From Opitutia bacterium (lineage in GTDB: Bacteria; Verrucomicrobiota; Verrucomicrobiia; Opitutales; T3Sed10-336): a stretch of 37,614 bases of DNA. A program made the position numbers and the translations under genes. The DNA is taken from assembly GCA_003558065.1 (NCBI GenBank), contig PWMU01000066.1, forward strand, positions 1 through 37,614, given 5' to 3'. Below are positions 7,048 through 15,453 of this stretch, one piece after another (the first letter of the stretch is position 1; each line of letters starts with the position of its first letter). Below the pieces are notes generated by a model. The model saw only the letters and a program-made list of their open reading frames with translations. It had not been told where the DNA came from and ran no database searches.

Positions 7048-8073
7048 ATGAATCAGGTTGTTCTCTACCAGCACCCTTCTTATTTTGAGCACGATTCGGG
7101 CTTCGGCCATCCGGAGTGTGCCGAGCGGCTCCGGGCGATCGATACAGGGCTTCATGAGAGCGGGGTCAGTGAAAACATCCGGACCGCTGTTCCCAAGGCT
7201 GCCGGTGCCCAAGACCTGTATCGCGTGCACGACCGCCACTACGTCGACAGAATCCTTTCCCTGCGGGGAAAGACCGAGCAGCTTGACGGCGACACCCGCG
7301 TCTCGCCGGGCAGTGTCGACGCGGCCCTGCACGCTGTCGGGGCGGTCATCGAGGCGGTGGACGCGGTACTGGCCCGGTCCTGCGACACTGCGTTCTGCCT
7401 GGTTCGGCCACCCGGGCACCATGCGGAGAAAGATCATGCCATGGGGTTTTGTCTGTTTAACAACGTGGCCGTGGCAGCCGCCTACGCGCTGGCTGAAAAG
7501 GGGCTCAAACGGGTCCTTATATTTGACCCCGACGTTCATCATGGGAACGGCACGCAACACCTGTTTTACGAACGTCCGGACGTGTTTTATTTTTCCATCC
7601 ACCAGTGGCCCTTTTTTCCGGGGACCGGTTCTGTCGAGGAAACCGGGGCCGGTGAAGGCAGGGGGCGAAACGTCAACGTGCCCCTTCCTGCGGGAATGGG
7701 GGATCCGGAGTACTTGTACGTCACCCGAAAGCTTCTTTGTCCTTTAATCGAAAACTACCGCCCCGATCTGGTTGTGTTTTCGGCCGGCTTCGACAGCCAT
7801 TTGCTCGATCCCCTTGGAGAAATGGAACTAAGCGACGAAGGGTTCCGGGGTATGTACGGGGAGGTTCTTGACACATTGGAATCTTTGGCTATTCCCTTCT
7901 TCTTCGTTCTGGAGGGCGGGTATTCGCTTGAGGCCCTCCGGAGTGTGGTTCCCCGGCTCATCGTCGACCTGGTTTCCGGAGATCGGATCCAGGCGAATCC
8001 GTCGCGGCCCCAGAAGATCGCGGTCGAGACGGTGGCGGAGGTGCTTCGCCGCCTCGAATCCGGTGTTGATTGA
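7048..8073 (+). CDS. HDAC-fold (arginase-deacetylase) family deacetylase
   Basis: 341 residues, the usual length. Family signatures in order: 'HPECAERLRAI' near the start, 'RPPGHHAEKDHAMGFCLFNN' with the catalytic His pair (about 124-125), 'FDPDVHHGNGTQ' giving the zinc ligands Asp162 and His164, 'SAGFDSHLLDPLG' with ligand Asp249, and 'VLEGGYS' with the transition-state Tyr292. Members include AcuC, acetylpolyamine amidohydrolases and class II HDAC relatives; they remove acyl groups from lysine or polyamines in the cytosol. The substrate is not decidable here. Start: ATG 7048 with GGAAAGG directly before it; a TTG at 7012 would add 12 residues. A putative M20 hydrolase follows 92 nt later. 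Confidence 0.9.
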   Translation: MNQVVLYQHPSYFEHDSGFGHPECAERLRAIDTGLHESGVSENIRTAVPKAAGAQDLYRVHDRHYVDRILSLRGKTEQLDGDTRVSPGSVDAALHAVGAVIEAVDAVLARSCDTAFCLVRPPGHHAEKDHAMGFCLFNNVAVAAAYALAEKGLKRVLIFDPDVHHGNGTQHLFYERPDVFYFSIHQWPFFPGTGSVEETGAGEGRGRNVNVPLPAGMGDPEYLYVTRKLLCPLIENYRPDLVVFSAGFDSHLLDPLGEMELSDEGFRGMYGEVLDTLESLAIPFFFVLEGGYSLEALRSVVPRLIVDLVSGDRIQANPSRPQKIAVETVAEVLRRLESGVD

Positions 8074-8165
8074 CTGGCTCGACCCGGAACCCCCGGAGGA
8101 AGCCCCCCGGGGGGTGGTCCCCGCCTCGGCAGCAGTCGTCCCTTTCGTTAGCCAACAGTTGAAAA

Positions 8166-9404
8166 ATGAAACAAAATTTAGACACTTACCTCAAATCCCA
8201 TGAACAAGCGTTGGTCCGCTTTCTCCAGCAGTTGCTTGCAATACCCACCGAGAATCCTCCAGGCGCCGATTATGCGAAATGTACGGACTTTCTTGTGGCG
8301 TCCTTGCGACAGATCGGACTGACCGCTCGCCGGTACCGGGTTCCTGAGACGGAGTGCCGCCGGACTCTTGGAGAAAACAGGGGGTTCCCGCGCTACAATG
8401 TGGTCGGACGCTGGAAGACCGGTGCTGCTGAAACCTTGCATTTCAACGGGCATTACGACGTCGTTCCCGCGGGTGACGGGTGGCGGTTCGGGCCCTTTAA
8501 TCCGAAAGTGGAAAAGGGATGGATTTACGGGCGCGGGACGTCTGACATGAAGGGGTCCCTGGCCGCGCTTTGGTTTGCGGTCGGCGCGTTGAAGGCATGC
8601 GGGATCAAGCCTGCGTGCAACGTGGAGGTTTCGTTCACCGCGGATGAGGAATCCGACAGCCGGCTCGGTGTCGGCCATATCCTCAAGGAGCGAATAGTCC
8701 GGCCGCATTATGCCGTGGTGTGTGAGGGGGGAGGCCGAGGCACCCTCTGTTACGGGCATAACGGAAAGCTCTGGTACGATGTGGTCGTTTACGGCAAATC
8801 CGCTCACGCTGCCCGGCCCGAAAACGGCGTTAACGCGTTTGAAAAGATGGCCCAACTTGTCGAGGATCTCCAAAAATACAAGAGATTGATCCGCCGTCGC
8901 TCGTTTACCAACCTGAATGGCGAAAAAATGTATCCGTCGCTCACAATGGGGGGCCGCTTCGACGGCAGCCCTGAGGGCAAAGTCAACAGCATTCCCGGCC
9001 GGGCGTCGTTCACGCTCGACCGGCGGCTTGTTCCCAGCGAAAAAGTTGAACCGGCCCGGCTGGAACTGGAAGATTGGATAACCCGTGCGGCCCGGAAAAT
9101 TGAACCCGCCAGGATCGAATTGATCCGGCATCCGGCTTACGAGCCCTGCTTTGTGGATCCGAGACATCGCCTCCCGGAAACCTTTATCGCCGCCGCAAGC
9201 GCGGTCCGACGTTCGCCTGTGGGAAAGAAAACCAGTTTCGGTTTTAACGACATGCATTTTTTCGCCGAGCGCGGAATACCCGTCATCGGCTACGGAGCCC
9301 AGGGCGAGAACGATCACGGAGTCGACGAGCGAATCCGTATCCGAGAAATCATGACAACAGCCAGGACCTACGCCCGGTTCCTGGCCGAATGGCCGGGGGC
9401 GTGA
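8166..9404 (+). CDS. M20-family metallopeptidase/deacylase (ArgE/DapE/ACY1-like)
   Basis: 412 residues. The M20 core is clear: 'LHFNGHYDVVPAG' carries the first zinc His96 and Asp98, 'GRGTSDMKGSLAA' the bridging Asp127, 'FTADEESDS' the catalytic Glu161 and ligand Glu162, 'VCEGGGRG' a further acidic ligand, and 'GENDHGVDERIRI' the C-terminal His near 384. A lid/dimerisation domain lies between about 200 and 310 ('GKSAHAARPENGVNAFEKM'). The family hydrolyses N-acyl amino acids, succinyl-diaminopimelate or dipeptides in the cytosol; which one cannot be said. The nearby HDAC-fold enzyme is another amide deacylase, so a shared acyl-compound pathway is possible. It is convergent with the symporter gene, 9 nt apart. 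Confidence 0.85.
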   Translation: MKQNLDTYLKSHEQALVRFLQQLLAIPTENPPGADYAKCTDFLVASLRQIGLTARRYRVPETECRRTLGENRGFPRYNVVGRWKTGAAETLHFNGHYDVVPAGDGWRFGPFNPKVEKGWIYGRGTSDMKGSLAALWFAVGALKACGIKPACNVEVSFTADEESDSRLGVGHILKERIVRPHYAVVCEGGGRGTLCYGHNGKLWYDVVVYGKSAHAARPENGVNAFEKMAQLVEDLQKYKRLIRRRSFTNLNGEKMYPSLTMGGRFDGSPEGKVNSIPGRASFTLDRRLVPSEKVEPARLELEDWITRAARKIEPARIELIRHPAYEPCFVDPRHRLPETFIAAASAVRRSPVGKKTSFGFNDMHFFAERGIPVIGYGAQGENDHGVDERIRIREIMTTARTYARFLAEWPGA

Positions 9405-9413
9405 CCGGGCGGC

Positions 9414-11300
9414 TCACGCGTCGGTTCCTTCATCCCGCTCCTCATCCCTGCGTCCCGCGAGCAGCCAACCCAGAATAAAGGTCATCGCCGACCCAATCGG
9501 GGCAAACCACGGCCAGGCGATTGTTTTTCGATCCATTTCTCCAGTTTCGGGGTTTGGCACGTCGAACGAGGCGTTGTGGACGAGCCAGAGCATCACACCG
9601 ATTCCGGCCAGGAGGAGGAACGATTGCAGTAGGATTCTTGGAGCCTGGATACGGAAGCCCTGGGCAATGGTCCAGGCATGGGTGACGATCCAGGCCAGAA
9701 AGAGCAGGATGCCACCGGTCAAACAGGTATAAGCGGTCCAGCTGTACTCGTTGAACGGGGTGATTGCCAGAACCGTCAGAACTCCCAGCGGCGCGGCGAA
9801 CATGAAACCGGTGCCGTCGATGTTAAGGCGTTTTGAGAAAAAGCCCAGGAAGAAGCCGGCCATCAGGCCCCCGGATACGAAGCCGGCCATACCCAGCGCC
9901 AGGCCCAGGAGATGGTCGAAGTGATCGGCGGCCCAATGCATGCCGATCGCCAGGACGGACAGGATCACGCCCCAGAAGATCACGAAGAGTCGTGATACCA
10001 GTACCATGCGCCGGTCTTCCGCGGTGGGTGCTTCCGAAAGAGACGCGTGAGGGTCGGTGACCGGGTCGCCGGCGGATGGAAGGGGCTTGCCTTCGCGTTT
10101 CAGCTTCCGCTCCCGCCACGGAAGATAGAATGCCGACATCGTTGTCTGGGACAGGGCTGCCAGAATTGAGTCCAGACTCGAAATAGCCGCGGCAAAAATG
10201 CCGGCGATAATCAGCCCGGTCAGACCCGTGGGAATCACCGTCAGAATGAAAATCGGGAAAATCCGGTCGCCGCGTTCCTCGTACAGTTCGAGCGCCTCTC
10301 CTTCCAGCGGGAACTGGATGTAATAGTACCAGAGGCCAACGCCGACCAGTGAAACGAGAATCGTAATGATCACTCCAAAGTAACTGGCCAAAACCGCCCA
10401 GCGGGCCTCCCGTTCGCTTTTGCAACAAAAAAGGCGCTGGGTCATCAATTGGTCGGTTCCATAGGCGCCGATGTTGCCCCAGGTCGCCGCGATCGCGGCG
10501 GTCCAGATCGTGAACTCCATGGTCAGGCTGAGTTCGAACTCCCAGAGTTCGAACTTGCCCGCTTCCCATCCCGCCGCAAGGACCGTGAAAAGACCTTCGT
10601 CAAGGTGATGGAGGATCGTTCCCAGTGCCACCAGGGCGCCCACGACGAAGACGACAAAGAGAATCAAATCCGTCCAGATCACCGTAGCCATTCCCCCCAT
10701 CAATGTCCAGCCGACCGAAACAACGCCGATAATGACGATGGCCCAGGCCAGGACCGGAACGCCGGTTGCCTCCGCCAGATTGCCCAGGGGGCCGTGCAAA
10801 ACCAATGCCAGGATCAACGCCGTAAGGTAGACCCGCGACGATTGCGCGAGCATCCCCCCAAGGGAGAAGAGAGCGGTCGTCATAGAGCGTACCTTCGGTC
10901 CCAACTGGTTGCCCATGTAGTCGTACGGACTGTAGATTTCGCGTCGGTAATAAGCGGGAACGAGGATATACGCGACGACAAAACGGGCCAGCAAACCTCC
11001 CACGAGCCCGAGTTGGAGGTAGGTAAAGTTGCCGCCCGGTTGAAAAACGATGAACGGGACGCTGACAAAGGTGATGGCACTGATCTCGGTGGCAATACTC
11101 GAACCTGTGACCGCGTACCAGGGAAGCTTGCGGCCTCCGAGGAAGAAGTCCTTGATGCTGGACTGCTTTCCGGCCAATATTCCGCCGATCAGGGTCGTGA
11201 TGAACAGGTAGCCGAAAACGACCGCCCAGTCGATCCATGTGAAATGGCCTGCGAGTTCCCCGGGATACTCTTGAACTGCAAGAATGATGGAAAGGCTCAT
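9414..11300 (-). CDS. Sodium:solute symporter (SSS family)
   Basis: 628 residues with about 13-14 hydrophobic helices. Signatures: 'DWAVVFGYLFITTLIGGILA' helix 1, 'KDFFLGGRKLPWYAVTGSSI', 'ATEISAITFVSVPFIVF', 'YSPYDYMGNQLGPKVRSMTT' and 'IAGIFAAAISSLDSILAALS', the last containing the paired Ser/Asp positions typical of the Na2 region. SSS proteins couple sodium entry to uptake of sugars, amino acids, sialic acid or carboxylates. The cytoplasmic loop around 'KLKREGKPLPSAGDPVTDPH' and the extended C-terminus are common in the SGLT-like subgroup. The solute is not predictable from neighbours. ATG at 11298-11300; no strong ribosome site is seen. Confidence 0.9.
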   Translation of the reverse strand: MSLSIILAVQEYPGELAGHFTWIDWAVVFGYLFITTLIGGILAGKQSSIKDFFLGGRKLPWYAVTGSSIATEISAITFVSVPFIVFQPGGNFTYLQLGLVGGLLARFVVAYILVPAYYRREIYSPYDYMGNQLGPKVRSMTTALFSLGGMLAQSSRVYLTALILALVLHGPLGNLAEATGVPVLAWAIVIIGVVSVGWTLMGGMATVIWTDLILFVVFVVGALVALGTILHHLDEGLFTVLAAGWEAGKFELWEFELSLTMEFTIWTAAIAATWGNIGAYGTDQLMTQRLFCCKSEREARWAVLASYFGVIITILVSLVGVGLWYYYIQFPLEGEALELYEERGDRIFPIFILTVIPTGLTGLIIAGIFAAAISSLDSILAALSQTTMSAFYLPWRERKLKREGKPLPSAGDPVTDPHASLSEAPTAEDRRMVLVSRLFVIFWGVILSVLAIGMHWAADHFDHLLGLALGMAGFVSGGLMAGFFLGFFSKRLNIDGTGFMFAAPLGVLTVLAITPFNEYSWTAYTCLTGGILLFLAWIVTHAWTIAQGFRIQAPRILLQSFLLLAGIGVMLWLVHNASFDVPNPETGEMDRKTIAWPWFAPIGSAMTFILGWLLAGRRDEERDEGTDA

Positions 11301-11493
11301 GCGCTGAAAGTGGTGGGGTTACCGGATTACACAATCGGGGTTGTGGATTGATCAAGCCGTGAGCGGTTCATGGAGCCTCCGAGGTAAAGCTGCTTTTCCC
11401 CGGCGACTCAAGCGTAAAATCAGCACGGCCCGTTGCTCCCGCCAAAAAAGGAAACGTGCTTGCGGCGGACTGCGATTCAATTAACGTGGCGCT

Positions 11494-12639
11494 ATGAGTA
11501 CCGAAACTTCAACTTTTCCGCCGTTCAGTTTGTCCCGTTTGCTCAAAACGGTGTTCGCACCGGTGGGTGGGGAGCGGGTGGCGTTTCTAATCGATCTCGA
11601 GGACCCGCACGCTATAAAAGGGTTTCGCTTTCTGCAGGATCGCGGGCTCACGGTCCAGAAGCACGCGCACGATGTCTTTTATCAGGGATTCCGGCAGGGG
11701 GTGGCCGAGGAACTGGGCCTCAAAGGCGGAGATCTGTTCGCCTATAAAATCACCGGCGGGAGCAACCTCGACCTTTCGGATCTCGCCGTCGATCCGGAAG
11801 GCAAAGAGCTCAGCCTGGAGAAGGATGTCTACCCGAACTACGACCTGATCCTGTGCATTTCCACCTATTCCGCCACCGCCCCCCTGACCGCCCACGCCAA
11901 AAGGCACGGGTTTCGCGGGGCCACCTTGCACGGGTTGAATGACATCATTATCAATAGCGGCTTGGCCGTTGACTATGAGGAGGTCAGCCGCCAGGCCGAG
12001 AAACTCCGGGCGGGAATGAGCCGGGCAGAAGCGGTCGAGATCGATTTCGAAGCCGGAGGCGAAAGTCACACCCTGCGCCTGGAACTCGGGGGACAGGAAG
12101 CCCAGAAGAGCCACGGCTTGTGTCGTGCCGGTCCCGACGTCGCCAATCTCCCGGCCGGCGAGGTTTACTACGTTCCCATGGGGGCGGAAGGAGCCTTTCC
12201 CATGAAGTACAACGAGGGCAGTCTGGGTCTCATGAAGGTGACCGGCGGACGCATTCAGGAGGCGGAGTTTCTCTCCGGAAACCGCAAAACGATTGAAGAG
12301 CACAATCGTAAATTGAAAAGCGATCCTGTGACCGGCGAGCTCGGCGAGCTGGGATTCGGAACACAGATTCTTCCCGTCTCCGGCCAGGACATCCAGGACG
12401 AGAAGGTTCTCGGCACACTGCATGTCGCAACGGGCCGGAGCGATCATCTGGGCGGTCATTTGACGCCCGAACTCTTCTCCGAAAGCTCGCACGCGACTCA
12501 CGACGACATCCTCTACTCACCGAGCAAAACACCCGAAATCGGAGTTACTCAGGCCCGGATGTACCGGGACGGCGCGGTTGAGGTCCTGATCGAGAACTTC
12601 GAACCAGCCGCCTATATGCGCCGGTTACTGGAGGAATAA
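11494..12639 (+). CDS. M29-like (aminopeptidase T-type) metalloprotease
   Basis: 381 residues. The C-terminal half has M29-like features: 'GPDVANLPAGEVYYVPMGAE' (the M29 'NLPAGEVY' Glu segment), 'NEGSLGLMKVTGG', 'ELGFGTQILPV', 'KVLGTLHVATGRSDHLGGH' and 'SSHATHDDILYSPS' with clustered His/Asp metal ligands. The N-terminal half ('LEDPHAIKGFRFLQDRGLTV', 'YDLILCISTYSATAPL') fits the substrate-channelling part of the fold. These enzymes are cytosolic metal-dependent aminopeptidases. Assignment rests on motif resemblance and is less certain than for other enzymes here. It is followed 150 nt later by the ovothiol-type methyltransferase on the same strand; a functional link is unproven. Confidence 0.65.
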   Translation: MSTETSTFPPFSLSRLLKTVFAPVGGERVAFLIDLEDPHAIKGFRFLQDRGLTVQKHAHDVFYQGFRQGVAEELGLKGGDLFAYKITGGSNLDLSDLAVDPEGKELSLEKDVYPNYDLILCISTYSATAPLTAHAKRHGFRGATLHGLNDIIINSGLAVDYEEVSRQAEKLRAGMSRAEAVEIDFEAGGESHTLRLELGGQEAQKSHGLCRAGPDVANLPAGEVYYVPMGAEGAFPMKYNEGSLGLMKVTGGRIQEAEFLSGNRKTIEEHNRKLKSDPVTGELGELGFGTQILPVSGQDIQDEKVLGTLHVATGRSDHLGGHLTPELFSESSHATHDDILYSPSKTPEIGVTQARMYRDGAVEVLIENFEPAAYMRRLLEE

Positions 12640-12789
12640 ATTCCGCATCCGCGGTGTTATTACACAAAGTTACGCCCGGCCCATTGCCGCACTCGACAAC
12701 GGGAAATGCGCGGGAGCGGGTTGACCGGCGACCATTGAACGCGCACAAAAGCCCGGACACCCGACCTTCGGCAAGCCGCACCTCCATCC

Positions 12790-13551
12790 ATGACCGCTTC
12801 TACCTATGAGAACGAACGAATCGTCAATGAGTATCTGCTTTTTCATTACGGTTCGGCCAAGGAAATCCTGCCCTATACTTTCGGGCCGATCGAGGCGCTT
12901 GACTTTGCGGTACGGTGCGTCACCGAGTGCGTGGACACCGATCTCCTTCCGCCGTCGGCACGCGCGCTCGACCTGGGATGTGCCGTCGGACGCTCGACCT
13001 TTGAGCTGTCCCGCCATTGTGCCGAAGTGGTAGGCATCGATTATTCAAAACGATTCATCGAGGCGGCGAAGACGCTTCAACGTGACAGCGAAATCAGTTA
13101 CGATCGCGTCGATGAAGGTGAGCTGATTACGCCGCTCAAAGCCGAACTTCCCGCAGGAACCGAACCCGGCCGCGTTTCCTTCGAGCAGGGGGACGCCCAG
13201 GACCTGCCCGCCGAGCTCGGGGATTTTGACCTGGTCCTGATGGCCAACCTGATCGATCGCCTGGAGGATCCTCTCCGGTGTTTGGAACGTCTGCCGACAT
13301 TGGTCCGCCCCGGTGGCCGTATGATCATCACTTCCCCTTACACCTGGCTCCCCGAATTCACGCCGAAGGAGAACTGGCTCGGCGGCCGGCGTGTTTCCGG
13401 GGAGCCGGTTACGACCAACTCGGCGCTGAAGGGGTTTCTGAAGGAAGCGTTTGTCTTTCACGGAAACCGGGATCTCCCGTTCCTGATCCGCGAACATGCC
13501 CGGAAATACCAATGGAGCGTGGCAGACGCCACGATCTGGATCCGCCGGTGA
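12790..13551 (+). CDS. Free-standing OvoA C-terminal-type methyltransferase (putative 4-mercaptohistidine N1-methyltransferase)
   Basis: 253 residues. Opens 'YLLFHYGSAKEILPYTFGP', then a Rossmann SAM-binding motif 'ALDLGCAVGRSTFELS' (about 59-74), 'VVGIDYSKRFIEAAKTL', 'VSFEQGDAQDLP', 'LVLMANLIDRLEDPLRCLE', and the diagnostic 'ITSPYTWLPEFTPKENWLGG'. These match the methyltransferase domain at the C-terminus of ovothiol synthase OvoA (the ovoA_Cterm family), which N-methylates the imidazole of 5(4)-thiohistidine. Here it is a separate protein: no sulfoxide synthase (DinB/FGE-sulfatase) domain lies in this window. Ovothiol is a cytosolic thiol antioxidant. A partner gene would have to be elsewhere in the genome. 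Confidence 0.85.
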   Translation: MTASTYENERIVNEYLLFHYGSAKEILPYTFGPIEALDFAVRCVTECVDTDLLPPSARALDLGCAVGRSTFELSRHCAEVVGIDYSKRFIEAAKTLQRDSEISYDRVDEGELITPLKAELPAGTEPGRVSFEQGDAQDLPAELGDFDLVLMANLIDRLEDPLRCLERLPTLVRPGGRMIITSPYTWLPEFTPKENWLGGRRVSGEPVTTNSALKGFLKEAFVFHGNRDLPFLIREHARKYQWSVADATIWIRR

Positions 13552-13771
13552 ATGGAAGAGCAAGGTTGGGCCGAAGTGATGTTTATACTTCTGCAGTACA
13601 AAAACTTGTGTGGCAATGGCGCGCGTGATCGATGGCCCGGCGCTGAGATGGGTCGCCGAGAACAGTCGACAGTCTTCACGAATTTTCTGTACATCTGTTC
13701 GGAGAAACCGTTATGGGAGAACCGTCAAGTGATAGGCAGGTTGTGACTAAAACCGAACGCAGGAGTATGTT

Positions 13772-14242
13772 ATGAAATTCAAAACCTTATGTTATCTGAG
13801 CCTCGCCGGGATCCTTTGTTTTACCGCCCTCGCCAGGGCCCAGCACAATGACGGGTTTGGCGCAGGGATCATCGTCGGCGAGCCAACAGGCTTGAGTTTG
13901 AAACATTGGGTGAGTGATACCACCGCGTTTGACGCCGCGGCTGGCTGGTCATTCGAAGGACGGACTTCGCTTCATCTGCACGCCAGCTACTTATTCCACG
14001 ATTTCAATATGATTCCCGTCGAGAAAGGACACTTGCCCGTTTACGCCGGGATCGGCGGTCGCTTCAAGGGTCGGGAAGGCAAAAGTGACCGCCTCGGTGT
14101 TCGGGTTCCGGTAGGTATCGCCTACCACGTCGAGGAAGTACCGCTCGAAGTGTTCGGCGAGGTGGTTCCCATTCTGGACGTGGCCCCCAGCTCCCGAATC
14201 AGCTTGAATGCTGCCGTCGGTGTCCGGTATTTCTTCCAGTGA
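13772..14242 (+). CDS. Small secreted outer-membrane beta-barrel-like protein
   Basis: 156 residues. Signal peptide MKFKTLCYLSLAGILCFTAL ending 'ARA' with predicted cleavage before QHNDG. The mature part alternates short amphipathic strands ('GFGAGIIVGEPTGLSLKHW', 'AFDAAAGWSFEGRTSLHLHA', 'LPVYAGIGGRFKGR', 'VRVPVGIAYHVEEVPLEVF') and ends 'LNAAVGVRYFFQ', a terminal aromatic strand expected for BAM-assembled barrels. Similar small barrels are annotated as outer-membrane or DUF3996-like proteins; no specific function is known. AGGAG lies 6-7 nt before the ATG, the clearest ribosome site in this area. Confidence 0.7.
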   Translation: MKFKTLCYLSLAGILCFTALARAQHNDGFGAGIIVGEPTGLSLKHWVSDTTAFDAAAGWSFEGRTSLHLHASYLFHDFNMIPVEKGHLPVYAGIGGRFKGREGKSDRLGVRVPVGIAYHVEEVPLEVFGEVVPILDVAPSSRISLNAAVGVRYFFQ

Positions 14243-14394
14243 TCCGTGCGCTTGTTATTCCCGGGTTATTGATGAATCTGAACGAATAGAGGGCGTCATT
14301 ACTGGTTCGAATCCGCCGGGTCTTTCCGCCGCAGGGATGTGCTTACTGTTTTCGAAGGAATGATAACAAAGGCGGTTGCCGGGCACGAGGTTCG

Positions 14395-15069
14395 TTATTC
14401 ATCAACCCGGAATGCGAATTCCACTGGCAGTGTCGACGGGGCAAGGCAGACGGAATCGTCGCAGGCCTGGACCTGGAGGGTTCCGGCGACTCGGTGACGG
14501 CCCGGGGATGCGTCTTCGCTGATGCGTAATGTAAACGGGATTTCAACCGTTTCTTTGTATACCTTGACGGATTTGTCCAAGGCATCAACGGAGAAGTCGT
14601 CTCCTTCCGGGTATTCGGGGCCTTCTATGATCGCGGCGGGCGTATCGGGAAAACGGAGTTGGGTCGGTATGAGGAACTCCATCGATGCAGGGTTAGCCAT
14701 CACGTGCCAGTCAGGATCCATTTCCAGCCGCAACACCAAGCGGTGGCTGTCTCCGGGAGAGAGCGTTTCGGGTTGGTTCTCAAGGAAAAACCGAACGTGC
14801 TGCGAGGAATCCATTCCACCCGGCGAGGCGGCTTCGGGATCAAAAGCTTCGCCATCCGGATCCGAGGTTTCAACAACGGCCCCGGGTTCCCGTTCTCTAT
14901 CGGCGGTTTCTGCTTCGTCGGCAACATCCGGAGCGCAGGCCGCCAGCGGAATCGCCGCGGCCAGGCAAAGGAGCGGACGAAGCCGGGAAGCTGCTCTCTG
15001 GAGCGGCGGCGATTGAAGCGATTTTGAAAAAACAGGATGAAAGCAGCGATGCGGATTGTCCGTGTACAT
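14395..15069 (-). CDS. Lipoprotein with DsbD-alpha-like domain
   Basis: 224 residues from the ATG at 15067-15069. A lipobox 'AAIPLAAC' puts the acylated Cys at about 45, followed by an acidic linker. The domain (about 90-220) reads 'SPGDSHRLVLRLEMDPDWHV', 'LRFPDTPAAIIEGPEYPEG', 'YKETVEIPFTLRI' and 'GTLQVQACDDSVCLAPSTLP'. This is the immunoglobulin-like N-terminal domain of thiol:disulfide interchange protein DsbD, including the redox-like Cys pair (ACDDSVC). The membrane and thioredoxin domains of DsbD are missing, so it is a stand-alone periplasmic-side module, possibly passing electrons to another periplasmic thiol protein. The N-terminal n-region is long, so the real start may lie further downstream. 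Confidence 0.7.
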   Translation of the reverse strand: MYTDNPHRCFHPVFSKSLQSPPLQRAASRLRPLLCLAAAIPLAACAPDVADEAETADREREPGAVVETSDPDGEAFDPEAASPGGMDSSQHVRFFLENQPETLSPGDSHRLVLRLEMDPDWHVMANPASMEFLIPTQLRFPDTPAAIIEGPEYPEGDDFSVDALDKSVKVYKETVEIPFTLRISEDASPGRHRVAGTLQVQACDDSVCLAPSTLPVEFAFRVDE

Positions 15070-15442
15070 GTATAAAAGGCTACCAACTGGGGGAAGGGCC
15101 GTCAAGCGGCGGCCTGAACGGAAGGCAGCATCGTGAAACTATTTGAAGACTCTCCGGCCTGATCCCTGAGATCCCGCCAGCGGGGCGCCTCCCTCCGGCG
15201 GCGGTGAACTCTGACAATGTCCTACTGAGAATCCAAGAATCATACCGAGTGAGAAAGGTACAGCCCTTTGAACGGACGGACTGCCTTACAAGCCTTGGCA
15301 GAAGCGGGTTTATCCCGCGAGCGATCCGCGGGCCGCTGCCTGGGTGAGGGTTCGTGACTTGTCGAGTTACAGGCGGCCGCTCCGAAAAATTTTTAACCTT
15401 GCGTCCGCCTGTGCCCGGAGAGTAAAATGCTTGGTTTGGCGC
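15070..15442. other. Intergenic region upstream of prfC with REP-like hairpin and mini-ORF
   Basis: Between the divergent lipoprotein and prfC genes. It contains GC-rich inverted segments near 15170-15205, the REP-like hairpin at 15304-15318 and the eight-codon ORF that starts at 15427. A minus-strand frame across 15080-16426 is antisense to prfC, lacks recognisable motifs and is not called. Confidence 0.5.
15304..15331 (+). repeat. REP-like palindromic element, single copy
   Basis: GCGGG (15304-15308), loop TTTAT, CCCGC (15314-15318), followed by GAGCGATCCGCGGG. A second copy at 36466-36492 has the same loop and right-hand GAG..ATCCG motif, but with CCGGG/CCCGG in the stem. The C/G swap is compensated on both sides, which supports a selected hairpin. 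It lies ~2.2 kb from the RAYT transposase. Confidence 0.6.
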
Positions 15443-15453
15443 ATGCAAAATGA
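15427..15453 (+). CDS. Eight-codon leader ORF overlapping prfC start
   Basis: ATG at 15427-15429 with GGAG 6 nt upstream encodes MLGLAHAK and stops at TGA 15451-15453. The likely prfC ATG (15443) lies inside it in another frame. The only good Shine-Dalgarno sequence in the region therefore serves this mini-ORF, or an in-frame prfC TTG at 15431. It could couple prfC translation to termination at a UGA. The alternative is simply that prfC starts at the TTG. Confidence 0.3.
   Translation: MLGLAHAK

Noticed and set aside
8103-8114. CCCCCCGGGGGG palindrome between the HDAC-like and M20 genes
   Set aside because: Homopolymer C and G runs pair trivially in GC-rich DNA; no U-run follows and no second copy was found in the window.
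13552-13746. 64-codon frame following the methyltransferase
   Set aside because: No ribosome site, no signal or domain, and atypical composition; treated as non-coding.
14302-14325. GGTTCGAATCC resembling a tRNA T-arm loop
   Set aside because: The flanking five bases do not pair (ACTGG versus CCGCC), and no matching acceptor or anticodon arm is found upstream. Chance match, not a tRNA or attachment-site remnant.
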